From the NCBI RefSeq assembly GCF_964204645.1, contig NC_134026.1, forward strand, positions 4,526,001 to 4,590,000: a DNA stretch of 64,000 nucleotides, in the 5' to 3' direction. Each line of letters begins with the position of its first letter. Within the stretch, counting starts at the first letter, position 1. The translations under genes were made by a program, and so were the position numbers. This document shows positions 23,302 through 45,318 of this stretch, in pieces. The notes beneath the pieces were generated by a model. That model made no database searches, had not been told where the DNA came from, and saw only the letters and a list, made by a program, of their open reading frames with translations. The stretch comes from Tubulanus polymorphus (lineage: Eukaryota > Nemertea > Palaeonemertea > Tubulaniformes > Tubulanidae).

Positions 23302-26300
23302 CTATAGTTCGTCGTGCCCGCTAGTTTTTCCCGTTCCTTGACTGTTGCACAAGGCCGGCGTTCTAAAATCGAATAAATATTCACACCGACTCGGCTCGGA
23401 CGCGCTATACAGCTCGTTCGTCAATCCGCAATGAATGTTTACCTAGAATAATGAACATTCAAATGGCTATTAGACACTTATCCTCATTGCTTCTCTTCAC
23501 CCAGGAGTAAATGGGTACCTGGCCTGACAGATAACACCTGAGCACCTAGCAGCTGCTCGGGTGTTACTTCACCGCAGGGAGAGATCACTGATATGGTTAG
23601 AATTATAGTCTGGGGGTATCAACACCGATTTATTGGAAAGCACCGTTGAACATTGTATCACAGTGAAAAGGGCGCTATAGGAATCAAATTACTATTAATC
23701 ACTACACTATATGTCTCTTTACAGGGTTTAAACCTGGGTCAGTGAATTATGGATAAGTTGTATAAATAAATATTAAGCAACTAAATATACTCACAGTTGC
23801 TGATCTTTCAGGACCGTTCCAACAGCCTGTTCCGTGTTCAAATTTCATTTGACTATATTTGTTATTTTCTGGACCGCTCCAAGTTCCCCAGGTTCTAAAG
23901 ATTATGAGAAAGAAAAATTAATTCTACTCAAATGTTTCGAAGCCATGAATTAATACGGCAACAATTTCTATATCATTACAACATACCCTAAATTAGTTTC
24001 ATGACCGCCAGCTTTAGGAGCCTGCGAAGCCCTTTCAAACGGACAGATCTTGTATGTATATTCTCGGTCCGTAAATTCATAACATTCTCCTTTCAACGGG
24101 TAAAACTCGTTATTTGCCCCCATGTCTAACGCAAGGGTCGTTTGAATATCACTGAAAACAATAATAATTCCATAAATAACATGATTTCTTTTGTATACAA
24201 CTTCCAAGAGATTATGCTCGTAACTAGCAGACAATTCCAAGGAAAAACAAAAATCTTACCTCATTTGTCTATTGTGCTCATTCAATTTGTCTTCAGCTTG
24301 TTTGAAAGTGTCACGCGCTTGATCAGCCACTAGAAAAGACAGTTTTTTGAGAGGATTACTCAAAGGAATGTATTATGAAGTTATGCAAATAACAAATTCA
24401 TGTAACATTCTATGCAAAACCTAGAGCTTTCCTTGATCCAGATATATCTATTTGCAAACACCATTACAAGCTCATGAATATAACACTGTAAATTTACCTT
24501 CAATTAGTTTTTTCGTCTCTTCGTCATAATCCGGCTTTTGATCTTCATCTGGCTCTTCAGCATTTTCATCTTTTCCTTCTTCTTGGTCTTCATCTTCGTC
24601 TTCTTCGTCTTTAGGTAGTTCCTCTTCCTTCTGAATAAACACGGAATGATTTCATGTTCATCTTACGACGAAAAACAATCCAGTGGAAAAGTCACACGTT
24701 GAATAACATAAAATCAGCATAAAAAACAATGAGTGGTATGCATATTTCCCAACATCAGACGATATTCTGATATCCTTGACCATCAAAATTGGATGAGGAT
24801 TACTGAAAAAAGTATTTCAATAAAGGGAATTCTAGAATCAGGATGCCTATATGAAACCACCTCCAGTAGAATATGTTAAGAGCTGAAGGTAATAAACTAA
24901 GCATATCAATACATATTTTCACCCTAAACTAGAGATTTCAATAAGGGGCAGTTTATGGCACCAGTCAATTTTACTGGATCAAGTTCCGGTTATCAGTTAA
25001 ATTTGACCCATAAAACATTGAAAATGAAATGATTTCAACTCTTCAGTTAACTCTTACTCACGACTGTGGAACCGGGCCCTGAAGTTTAGATTAAGTCCAT
25101 TATTCGCAAATTGAAACCCATGTACCTTAATACGAGGTTTAATGAAGAGAGTTGCACCCTGGATGCCTGCTAACTGAAAACTACAACCGGCATATAAGAA
25201 GTGGGAGAGAATTTGGAATACCTCTTTATGACCTTTAATTTTTATGCGCAAGCGAGGCATAAAATCATGACCAACGCCAGGGGCAGGTCGCTGCTGCTGC
25301 TGCTGCTGCTGCTGTACGACCTGCTCGTGGATGATCGGAAAAACAACAAAAGATCGAAAAAATACTTTTAAGACCAATTGAAATGAGAAAAATTTCGCCA
25401 TTCAAAGAAAATGTGGGGTCTGGGGAGTATGTAGAAAATGTGAAAATACCAAAACGACGACCATTCATTAAGTAGGGAAAACAAGTCAAATGTGTCCATT
25501 GAATAATTTTTTCCCACTAAATTATGTACATAGGAAAAGATGACAAGAATTTCACAGACCCCTCGTTAAACTATATGGAAAGCCCAAACTTCAACAGATT
25601 TTCAAAACGAAGACAAACTAAGAGATCAAAATATTTCTTTCGTCAATATCCTTTGCTCGTACTTACTGGTTTTTCTGCTTGTGGCTTCTTGTACATATGT
25701 TTAATACTCTCCCATATCTTGCCTTTATACACATCGAAATTGATGCTTTCCTTATCTTCGAAGTATTCCTTAAAAAATGACATAATACTGTAGCAATACA
25801 ATGATGGAATTAACTGATGCATTTTTTTCAATGCCAGTAGAAATTCGTGACAGTTTGTAGTACGTTTGAAAAGGTGAACATTCAACAACATGGTATCACA
25901 AAATAAACAACTTTGAGAAATGCTATTTACAACAAGGAACTGACTTATTGAAATGAAAAGGCTACAATTCCTGGAAATATTACAGATGTTGTATCTAGTA
26001 AATATACCTTCACTTCATCGACGGAAACTTCACCATCCGAATTTGAGTCAAATTCGGAGTGTTGTTGCATCTCCTGTACAGATATTCTACAAATGAAACG
26101 CGAAGCGGTAACAACAAACATCATTTAGTTTTAAGCATTGAAATATAAATTCTAGTCCCCCTGAGACAAAAGGTCTGAGTAAGGCGTGTTTGAATGCTAA
26201 CTTACTCTCCATCCTCGTTTGTATCTAATTCTTTAAACGAGTCTTCAGTTTTCTTCGTCTCTCTTTCTGCATCTTTTTCCGCTTTTAAAACTGTAAAACA

Positions 26301-28568
26301 AAGTTGTTTTTTTTCTCTCAATTCAATGAATTTCCATTTACAGAAGTATAGCCCACAATAGAAATTACAGGAACGAGATGATAAAACAGACCTTCCCATT
26401 CTTTATCAAATTTCTCTTTAGCCTCGGTTTCAGGAGTTTCAGCTTCATTCTTAATTTCTAAAACATGAAAAGAATTTGTAGGGCATTCGAGCCATTGCTG
26501 GAGCATACAACTGTGGAAACAAGTAAGAATAAATTATTTACTTACTTTCTGCTTCATTTTTGGCATCTTGCAAACCTTGCTTTTGTGACTGCAACTCTTG
26601 TAATTTCAGCTATAATTTGAAGAATAAGAAAACACTGAAAAAATGTTGTAATCAATTTAATTTCTGCTCTGTTTCGATCACCGTGAATGTATTAATACCT
26701 GGTTTTGCTGTTTGGACTCCAGTCCCTGTTTTTGGTAGTCTATATATAACTGGTAGCCCTCCTGTTGTAGTTTGCGAAGTCTCTCCGCTTCTTCGCGCAT
26801 CACTTTACCCATCTCACTAAGACAAAGACAAAAACAACTATAAAATTTTCTCCAAGTAGCCTAACGAAAAAGGAGAAAAATGGAATTGACAATGAAAGGT
26901 CTCCTCTTTTTATTGTACTAATGATACTCTTTAGGTTAAGTTGATTCAATCAGTGTATGGGTGAGAAGCCCATGACTCCAATAATCCATAATCACCAACC
27001 TCTTAACAGACTGTGGCCAGTTTTACAAAATTAAATTATCATAAGACGGCAACCTTCTCATTTTGAATGTGAATTGATTGTGATTAACTTTATGAAACCT
27101 GGTCTTTACACCATTCAGTTACTTGTCAGATTAGCTGAATATTTGTAACAGCAAAACTAAATCTAAGAAACAAGTTATTTAACTTATCACTTGGTTCTTT
27201 TACGTAATGAATTAAGATTAAACATTCTGTGTTGAACTTACTTGCAAGTATTAGAGCAATTAGCAAGTCCCGATGATTCATCAGAGCCATCACAACAATC
27301 TTTAAACAAACAAACATACATTTGGTCATTTCGAGGGTAGCCATTGGGTATAATTCAAATTCAGAGGGTATTCTAATTTAAATTTGATTATTTCCATGAT
27401 TCTCATTGTTGTACTATACAGTAAACCTCAGGAAACTTTGCCTTACTCGGACATGGCCAACTGGGTACTTTTGACTAACTCTGACAAAATGCGAAATCAT
27501 TTTCCTATACTTAATTCTGACTTTCACTTAACTCAGATGAATTTTGCCAGTCCCAGTTTGTCAAAGTTAGGCGTGGTTAACTGTATATGAGATTAAAGCC
27601 CCTTCATTTTTAAACCTAAATATCATAGGCCGCGCAAAATACTGGGACGTTACATATTCTATGAAAAAGTGGGCGATTAATGAAGATCTATGACACAACA
27701 AGAGATAGAATATATCACTCACCGCAAATACCATCATTAACTCTGGATGAGAATATATATTCAGGTCTGTATCCCGCATTCACGCAATAGAATTGACCAT
27801 TAGCACATGCCGAGGTACCTGTATGTAGAAGAGGTATTCATACACCTAAGAATTCACGAGCAAATAAATCAACTGATATCACAACTAAAGAGAAATATGG
27901 ATAATGGATCTTAATAAGTAAATGCTATTCACATCAAGAACGTTTAGATAACTACCACAAAATGGATATTGCATATTCAGTAAAACTATTTTCAAGTATA
28001 GATTTGGTATTAAAATAATTTGAAGCGTAGACCGACAGGTCCGTGATTTTCTAACCAAGCTTTTCGAATTATTCATAGTCTTACCCGGTTCATCGGTGCC
28101 GTCCATGCAGTCGCAGTAATCGTCATTAACATGGTGGAATGGAATCGACCGCGAACCATCGAGACACGTAAAATCAATATCAGGGTTGTAAAAGGACAAT
28201 TCTGCAAATATAGCAGAACGAAATCAATCAACATCAACACTAACAGACTTTATACTTGGATTAGGCCAAACAAATTATCCAGACTACCCGAGTAGGATTA
28301 TCGAACGCACTTTAAGTGTGAGTATGGGAGCGAGTGCTTGGTGGAACAATAAATTGATTGGAATTGATGATGATTAGTCGAGCAGAGTGAAAAAGTACGG
28401 CTGCCTACTCGATATTGCGACTCCTTTGACTTTCAGCGCTGTGTTGGATGCAGATACGCCGTTCTCTGACCCTATAACCAGAATGTAATTTAGGAGGATT
28501 AGGGAGAAAACGCAGTATTTTTGAAGATTAACAAACCCGGCACGAACTTCTACGTCAACAGTCGCCAT
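23302..28568 (-). CDS. PRKCSH: glucosidase II subunit beta
   Basis: Sixteen minus-strand exons: 28409-28568, 28085-28201, 27723-27818, 27242-27299, 26699-26816, 26546-26609, 26392-26457, 26206-26290, 26008-26086, 25667-25768, 25222-25320, 24498-24630, 24260-24329, 23987-24151, 23795-23894, 23302-23442. All join in phase, for about 550 residues (human 528). The product is the regulatory subunit of ER glucosidase II, which trims glucose from N-glycans for the calnexin cycle. Visible in order: signal peptide; two Cys-rich LDLa-like modules ([30 protein letters not shown]); a coiled coil; paired EF-hand loops ([24 protein letters not shown]); an acidic Glu/Asp stretch; a mannose-6-phosphate-receptor-like lectin domain ([40 protein letters not shown]); and C-terminal HDEL for ER retrieval. 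Exon 25222-25320 (in phase, eight Gln from CAG repeats) is the least certain and may be optional. Divergent from GLDC. Confidence 0.95.
23480..23620. repeat. possible SINE-like remnant in PRKCSH intron 15
   Basis: Contains aggagtaaatgggtacctgg, a string I associate with SINE-like repeats of marine invertebrates (recollection, not checked). A near-perfect hairpin follows (23532-23544 with 23554-23566, one mismatch). No ends defined. Confidence 0.3.
25036..25081. repeat. partial MITE end (GGGCCCGGTTCCACAGTC type) in a PRKCSH intron
   Basis: cagttaactcttactcacgactgtggaaccgggccct resembles the right ends of the elements at 39451-39540 and 47098-47213. The left end is not clear, so this is probably a fragment. 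Confidence 0.45.
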
Positions 28569-29337
28569 TTTAACCCGTTTAAATTTCTCGATGAAACGAC
28601 GCCTTGAAATTCAGATACTTTCCTCCGTAGTATTTTATTTCCCAGTTGGACAAAACATGTCATCAGTATACCTTTTTGTAAAAGGTAAAAAAGTGAGCTG
28701 CTTCATTGGTAATTTTATTTTACTGAGCATTTTAGAGGCAATACAACCTTCCATGATTTATTTTGCCTTTTCTAGTAAGTGCGGAAACCAGTCCAATTTC
28801 AAGTACATGACACGATGCGGCGCTAAGTCTAAAACGCGCCCTCTAGCGCGTATCGAGAATTCAGAACCCGGAAATGCGAATTGCTTTGGAAGAAGAATTT
28901 TCCAAATATGGCATGAAACGTAGTTGCATTATATAAATCGCGACCCTCGAACTGTGGAGTGTCATTAAAGGTGGCCTCATATAAAACCAGGGCATTATCG
29001 TCGACGAAGTGTTGTATCGATTAGACCCCGCGGGACAGGCTGACATCGCCCTACGTCTTAGTGGAAAGTAATTCTGAAAAGTGATTTGAAGTTAAAAAAT
29101 TGAAGGACCTGTTTAAATTGAACGCGGCCCGATTAATCGTGTGGAAAGTAGGTAAGTAAATTATCGCCTTTTTATAAAGAAACCTAAATAAGCCGTGTAA
29201 TGTTGTTGTTAAGCAAACACGGGAAATAACAAGATTTGACATTGACATTCTGGCAATTCTATATTACGAGTTGAAAACTTATATTATTATTAATAAAGAA
29301 TCTCACTCTCATTGTTCACAGGATCATCATTGACATA
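28569..29337. promoter_or_regulatory. divergent PRKCSH/GLDC intergenic region
   Basis: 769 bp separate the two opposed start codons. A splice acceptor (ttgttcacag, ending at 29321) just upstream of the GLDC ATG implies a 5' untranslated exon further left, so the real promoter interval is shorter still. No TATA box stands out; the GCGC-containing stretch near 28810-28850 is the least AT-rich part. A shared promoter is inference from layout. Confidence 0.4.
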
Positions 29338-38722
<9,385 letters not shown>

Positions 38723-41700
38723 AATGATTGACCCATTTTCGTGTCATCACTGACGTTTTTTTGGAAACTGTACAAGGCAAGCAATCATTTCGTCGCGGAA
38801 TTGCTGTTTAACACATTTGTTACGTATATCGTTTAGTATTGTATTTCGACCTTACATGTATGCAACATTGAACGAGCAAATTCTTTATAAGATACCGGTT
38901 GATCATAAATATATCGTAGATTGTAATCATAAATGTATTCTATTTATATGTTATTTGTATAAAATATTAATGTTATTATGAGGGTAATCACTTGGGGCGT
39001 TTAATGATGCCGGTTACTCTGCCTAAAGTGCGATTGTATTGAGTATAAAGAACTGGTAAAACAGTTCATGTACAAAAATTGTTACGTAGGTGTTGATATT
39101 GTACATGTCCAGGTATAATTAGATTGTCCATAACACATACTGTAATCTGTGTATTATTTATCTCATTCTTATTAGAAGAATTAAGCTCCCTAATGTGCTA
39201 AATTTACATTCCCTCGTATTGAACAAAATTTACAAGTTTGAGATGACACCGTTTTGGAACTCTGCTTGTATTTTCATAAGGTAATTCGCTTCTAGCTTCT
39301 GTACATAGCAATTATAGTTAGATACAACACAGGGCGCAGGAAAAACAGGGTCGAAATCATTATTGTATGAATTAAACAAACAATATGGGTGTGTTCATGA
39401 AGTGTGTACGCATGCTAATCTGAATATTCTAATAGGCAGTCCTATATGATCTGGGTCCAGTTCCACAGTTCGAGTTAAGATTTAACTCGTGAGTTTACTC
39501 ATTGAAAATGAGCCAACTCCATCTGTGTAACTGGGTCCAGTAGTGTATTTGAATCATAATATCATTAAGTGCGAAGGGAAAATGACAAAATCTTGAGCAT
39601 TATTACCTCAGGGATATGGTGTACACACTTAATGAAGATTACTCCGCATGGTAATTTGACGAAGCTTTTATGCGTATCATTAACCTAGGCTAAATTCAAT
39701 ACATCATACACGTTTTTATGTTCACTAAACATAGTGATTTTGAAAGGAATGTCTATATTATTTAAACTATGCAATGATACAAGTAAATGTTGAGCTTCAC
39801 TAATCTAATGGTGTCATAAAAGCAGCCATGGAAAATCATACACTTTATATGTGCTATTTCCGAACAATGTGATGTTTAATGATGAACCATAAAGAATCTA
39901 GTATCGACATAAAACATTAATGTTTTTTATTATTTGACTTACTCGGTGATTAATTTACGATAACCATTTTTTCTTCATGTTCCTTGATAATAAATATCGT
40001 TGTGACCATATTATATTACATACATTTTTTTATTCATTGTGTCAATTCAAAGGATAATGAAACCCATATTAGATGTCGAAATGCTGCAACCTCTAGATTT
40101 GTCAATCCTGATGAAACTGTTTGTTTGGGAGTAAAGTGAAACTTCAGTATAGTCATCTTTTGTGGTAAAATGATTATGCTGCACCCAGGATCGGTCTTAC
40201 GGAGTACCCACCCAGGCATGTGCAAGTGGAAGTTTTTCCTGAATACCCTTTGCGAGAGCCACAGCAAAGAAAATTAATAATGCCCTTCTTAGCCCTCATT
40301 CATGGTACCTCATTCTCGGCAGGCTATTGCAGTCAGTTGGAATCTGTAGACAAAATCTCGATGGTCGATGAAATTCTTTTCATAGTGCAGCGGAATGTTC
40401 CCAGAAAGCTACCAATTTACAAATGATAGCCATAGCTAGTAATATGTACTAGAATCAGAAAAGCTCCTCTCCATCATTCCTAACACATTAGACAATACAT
40501 CTGATTGATTTTAAGTTAAAAAGGTTTATTCTTCCATACGAACATGATTTTATATTTCATTGATGGTATAATATCTGAAAAAAATGTCGGCTTCCTAAAA
40601 TATAAATACAAATCTACAAATACACATCGACAAGCGAGAACAATTGATTTTAATCACTCGAATATTGCTTCTAACAAAACCAATTTTTTAACCAGTTGAA
40701 AAATGTTCACTTAATAATAAAAACGACAACCAAAATGAACTAGAATTGAACGTGCAATAAGGAAATCTATCTAACGCTACATCAGAAAGAATATTTTGGC
40801 CAAATATTCAGTTATCAATGGAAGCTACCTGTTTCATCCAGAGAGCGATCCAAACAAACTCACGAGTTCCTCCGAGCACACGGCTACACATTTCAATCAG
40901 AATATTCCTTATTGAGATAAATTCCAAAACGACATTCCTTGACTGTTTGATTGAATCGAATATTGAAACTAATCCTCAAGTATGCTTCCATCAGCACGCC
41001 CTCCTTACATAGTCATAGTACATCAAAGTTAATATTTAGTTACAAACAATAGCCCTCAATCCAATATCCAAAATATGAAGTTTCTTAAATTGCTAATAAT
41101 ATTGCCAGGATCCTGTGATGGTAATCCATTTCTCTGAGATAGTGATTTAATGTGCCTAAATATGCCTAAAAGAATTTGAGATATCAATCATCCGAAAGGT
41201 TGCTTTGCCAAAATTGTTTAGGACTTTTAAGATGCATGAAGTGCACACATGAATCCGCGAAAATCCTGATAATCCAAGCAAAGATTTGATTTCCGGTGAT
41301 TCCAGAATCCAGTGAATTCCTATCAGAGGTTCCTACGAAGAGACTATATGTTTGCAAGTATGCATCCTAGGATCTCCTTTGAGCAAATCCACTTTTTAAA
41401 GACATGCTTCAATCCCCGACCTTTGGATAAACGAGAAATAAAACAGATAATTAGACATCGAGGTTAATGATTACATACGAAGCAAGCAAAAATACAGGTC
41501 ATATAAGCAGCGATCGGAGGATAGAATAAAGCCCGATCTTTTTGTACGAGTTACGACAAAAATGTGATGTCTCAATTTAGGGATGTTTCCAAATTTCAAA
41601 AACGCTGTACGAATTAAACTTATATTTTTTCTAATCAATTATTTTGAGAATTTAACGTTTTATGCACACACCATTTGATAATAGTTTGAATCCGTATCGG

Positions 41701-42068
41701 AGTTACGGTGAATTCAAATTCTTTAGCGTTTAACGATAATACGACATTTCAATAATGGGATAGTACAGACAAATAGTTATATTTACAAATTGGTCCAAAA
41801 TAAGTCGTCTCATATATTTACACGCACTACATTAGTACAAAATGATGCTCAATAATATCATTATACCTATATCAATAATAATAATAGTAATAAAACCCAT
41901 TCACTTTGTTCTTACTGACTGACAAGACGGTAGTTGCCAGCTATACACGATTCAGTAAAAACTGAAAGCGTCGAGGAGCAGTAGTAACATTTTCATCCGC
42001 TTAAACGCAAACCATTCTCTCTCTCTCTCTGTGTACATTATCATCAGTTTTAGTCACCGGTTGCGGGT
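38723..42068. other. convergent intergenic region, 3' UTRs of GLDC and SRSF1-like genes
   Basis: GLDC transcription may run to an AATAAA at 39989-39994 or stop earlier. On the minus strand the SRSF1-like 3' UTR probably covers much of 40500-42068; SRSF1 genes commonly have long 3' UTRs. A MITE lies at 39451-39540 and a short CT run near 42016. No independent gene recognised. Confidence 0.5.
39451..39540. repeat. 90-bp palindromic MITE with CTGGGTCCAGTT termini
   Basis: Begins ctgggtccagttccacag and ends ctgtgtaactgggtccag, which are inverted copies. The interior has pairing GAGTTAAA/TTTAACTC blocks and a central CATTGAAAATG. Relatives at 47098-47213 and 25036-25081. Confidence 0.75.
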
Positions 42069-44785
42069 CTAGTACGGCGAATATCGGCAATGTTCGCGGC
42101 TAGCCGATTTGGATCGCGAACGCGAAAACGAACGCTTCATCGACGAATAACTCGGCGAACGTCGGGCTCGTCTCGGCGAGTAGCTACGACTTCTCGAACG
42201 ACTACGCGACCTCGATTTGTGGTGCGAATGACCGCCGGCGCCGCTGCCGCCCGCGCCTCCACCACCGCCGCCGCCAACGCCACCACGGTCTTCGATTACT
42301 CGAATGTACGTGATTTCTCCCTGCAACGTGAAAAATACGTTCATATCTTCGTTCGTAATTGCATTTTAATACGACAATAAGGGAAACAAACGGTAAATAC
42401 CCTAAAAACATTTAACCATCCATTTCAATTTTAGTTTTTGTTAACACGTTGGCTGCCAGGTTTATGAAACGGTGCTGTCACCAATTGCCACTACGAATAT
42501 ACAACTCGTAGGTTGGCACTGGAGCTGTTACTTGCTTGAAATCGACAGAATGACGAGCACCGAGAATAAAGCTGACTTTGTACACATTGGCAGCCCACGC
42601 GTCAATGGGCAGGACAGGGGTCATCCATTTCATACGATAACAAAATTTGTCTCAATATCATCTCAAATCTACCCAGCGCCATAAGTAGAGTTCATAGTCA
42701 ATTTTTCATTCTACAAGTAGCATCAAAGGCTACTGGAAGCAAGTTTGTTGTTTATATTTGCTGCGCCAGTTTGACCTCGTTACAACGAACTCATGGGGCT
42801 AAAAAAATCTGTTCATCATTTCAAATTAGTCTCATTTGAGATGCAATTCTAAATTTGTTTTATTTGCGATGAATCGCCAGAGTTCGCCATATATCAAAAT
42901 GAGGTTTCACTGTATTATCATTATATTCTAAGATCCCGTAATAAATGGACGACCCTCAGATGGGTTTCACGAGGAAGGTTACACGCACACTGTGAAATAT
43001 GTATGAAAATATACAACCATACGAGGGCGAGCAGAGCAGGGACAACTACATACCATTTAAGACAATTAATCCTTTGATCCTAAATCATTCATTCAATATC
43101 CGTTTGGGGAAAGTTCAAGAAGTGATATTCCAGATCCTTATTATACGTTACACAATAAATCATTGATGGTATATTTTCCCTCCTCTCGATCCCAGCTCAA
43201 TCTAACCGAGTTCCGAGAGTTTTGTTTTGTCCTGAGCCGTTTTAGTTTGTATACAATGTCAACTCTCGGCCTTGGTTCCTAAATCTCGTTGTCCTCCTCC
43301 TCGAAGGTTTTATTAGGCGTTTGAATTCCAACTCCTTCTCGAGGCGAGGGATTCTTTTACAAAAAAAGATATCAATCGTTGCGAATCTCTGGCACCGGCT
43401 CTGAGCTTACAAACTAAATACACCGCATAATTCGCAAAGATAACAATTAATAACGACAGGTTTTTAAAATCCTGCGCGGAAAACATTTTTTTTTTTCACG
43501 AAAAACCTCAAAACCGGTCTAACTATATCCGGGCCAAAATTTGGAAACTATTTCAGATATATTTCTAGCCTAAAATTTCGAAACTGAGCTCTATTTTCGT
43601 GATTCCGCACTCGACAAAGTATTTTACCTAATTACTTCGGAATACGAATATCACCGGAATTGGGACTCGGGGCAAGTTTGCAAAGGCGTCGGCGAACTCA
43701 AAATATTCCTTATTACCTCGTGCGATTTGAACTTGGAGTCGTCCAACCGTTTGACAGCGTATTTCATATCGTTCTTATGAAGAAACTCCACCATACCGGT
43801 ACCATCCTTGAACACATCGGCGAACGCGACATCTCCGGCCTCGCGCATGTGATCTTTCAAATCCTGCCAGCTTCCAGTCGGTGGCAGTCCTAAAATCAAT
43901 GAAATTAACAAATATATCTCCACCTTCAACACAGCAATTGATTTTTCGGAGTAATTGCACTTTTGTACCCCCTCTAAAGGAAAGGATTAATAACTAATTA
44001 ATTTGACCTAAAGGAATAGTTGAAAAGGAATTTAATTCATAAGAAATGAGTTTTTTTGGAGCCAAGTTAAGAGATCTTAAGTCTAAAAGACTTCAAAAAT
44101 TGTGCTAAAAATCACATTAATTAGATTGTAAAAGAGTCATTGGTCCCTCCACTAAAATAGTGATTAACTTTTTAAGTGAAACGCGAGTTATGCAAGTCAA
44201 ACGAATGGGCAAAAAGGAATAACGTAGCAATTTCTCTGAAGCACCTTTAACAAATACTCGAAATTCAGTCCTTCTCGACGGACCACCTCCGCTGCCACCA
44301 CCTCCTCCTCCACCGCCGCCACCGCCTCCCATTCCGCCGCCTCCTCGTCCCATACCACCTCCTCGTCCCATTCCTCGGCCCCGACTGCCGCCCTCGCCAC
44401 CTCCTCGTCCTCCGCCGAAGTTATGACCTCGAGGACTTTCGACGCGCAGTTTGTAGCCGTCGTAATCGTAATTGTCACGTTTTCCGATGGCATCTTGAGC
44501 GTCCCTGAAAATATTGATACTATTAGATTAGTAAGGCGAGTCCAAGAATCGAGTTTTGCAATGAAAACTTCACGATACACATTATTTCAACAGCAACAAA
44601 TTACGGAAACGGTCTTACCTCGGGTCGTCGAACTCAACAAAAGCGAACGGCGGACCTCGTCTATTCTTCAAGTCGATGTCGATAATTCTCCCGTATTTGT
44701 AAAACAAATCTTCGATATCGCGCTCCCTGATATCGGGGGGCAGGTTTCCCACGTAAATCTTACCATCGCAGCGACTGTAAGACAT
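42069..44785 (-). CDS. SRSF1: serine/arginine-rich splicing factor 1-like (ASF/SF2)
   Basis: Four minus-strand exons: 44619-44785, 44245-44504, 43717-43889, 42069-42320, in phase, about 283 residues. SR proteins bind exonic enhancers and recruit U1 and U2AF in the nucleus. RRM1 shows RNP2 KIYVGNLPP and RNP1 FAFVEFDD. A Gly-rich linker follows (a run of about eleven Gly, longer than I recall for vertebrate SRSF1). Next comes the pseudo-RRM signature [20 protein letters not shown], then a second Gly/His stretch ([20 protein letters not shown]) and an RS tail ([15 protein letters not shown]) ending CRYSPY. SWQDLKD marks the SRSF1/SRSF9 group; the substantial RS domain favours SRSF1. It is read divergently from the V-ATPase e gene. 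Intron 3 carries a MITE. The start codon begins directly with a short MSYSRCDG leader. Confidence 0.94.
42767..42912. repeat. 146-bp pogo-like MITE in SRSF1 intron 3
   Basis: Left cagtttgacctcgttacaac and right, reversed, cagtgaaacctcattttga, with GAACTC near both ends. Related to the ends at 629 and 21445. Confidence 0.55.
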
Positions 44786-45318
44786 GATTTCGATGTGTTT
44801 TATCAGAGAAGAAATGCGAACGAAAAATGCTCAACACACTGGATAAAATGGCGTCGACTTTTGTTCTCTCAGCGTCAGTCGGACTGGTTCCCGAGGCCGC
44901 GAAAAGCGCGGTGTTGAAATTCTGATAATAAATATCTTGCCTCTCAAATTTTGTTTTGATTAGTGCATTTTATTTTTTACTTTCGGAACCTAGATGTTTT
45001 AAACCATCCGACTTTGAAACTGGCTAAATTTATCAATTTAGGTCTATTTAGATGTATAATATAGATCCCTCCGGTAGTATGTAAATAGTATGTTGTAAAT
45101 AACGTTTGTTATATTTTGAAGTACTTTTATTTCCTCTTTTTGTTACTTTGTCTAACAATAGCCAATAATAGTATTTTTATACAAAGAAGCACGCAATAAA
45201 GTAATAATTGAATTCGATTTGTGTCGTTGCTTGCAGTTTCTGCACAGTCTCGAGAAGTCAGCTGATAAGCGCTGTCAAAATCTGGTGGTTGAAATTGCTG
45301 AGCGAATTAAAACAAATT
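44786..45318. promoter_or_regulatory. divergent SRSF1 / V-ATPase e intergenic region
   Basis: 533 bp between opposed start codons. A splice acceptor (gttgcttgcag, ending 45236) shows that the V-ATPase gene has a 5' untranslated exon upstream, so the transcription starts are closer still. No TATA box evident; the GC-richer part lies next to the SRSF1 start. A bidirectional promoter is inferred from layout. Confidence 0.4.

Noticed and set aside
45208-45318. Extended N-terminus of V-ATPase subunit e
   Set aside because: Does not begin with ATG and precedes the normal family start; it lies across a splice acceptor ending at 45236, so it is probably 5' UTR.
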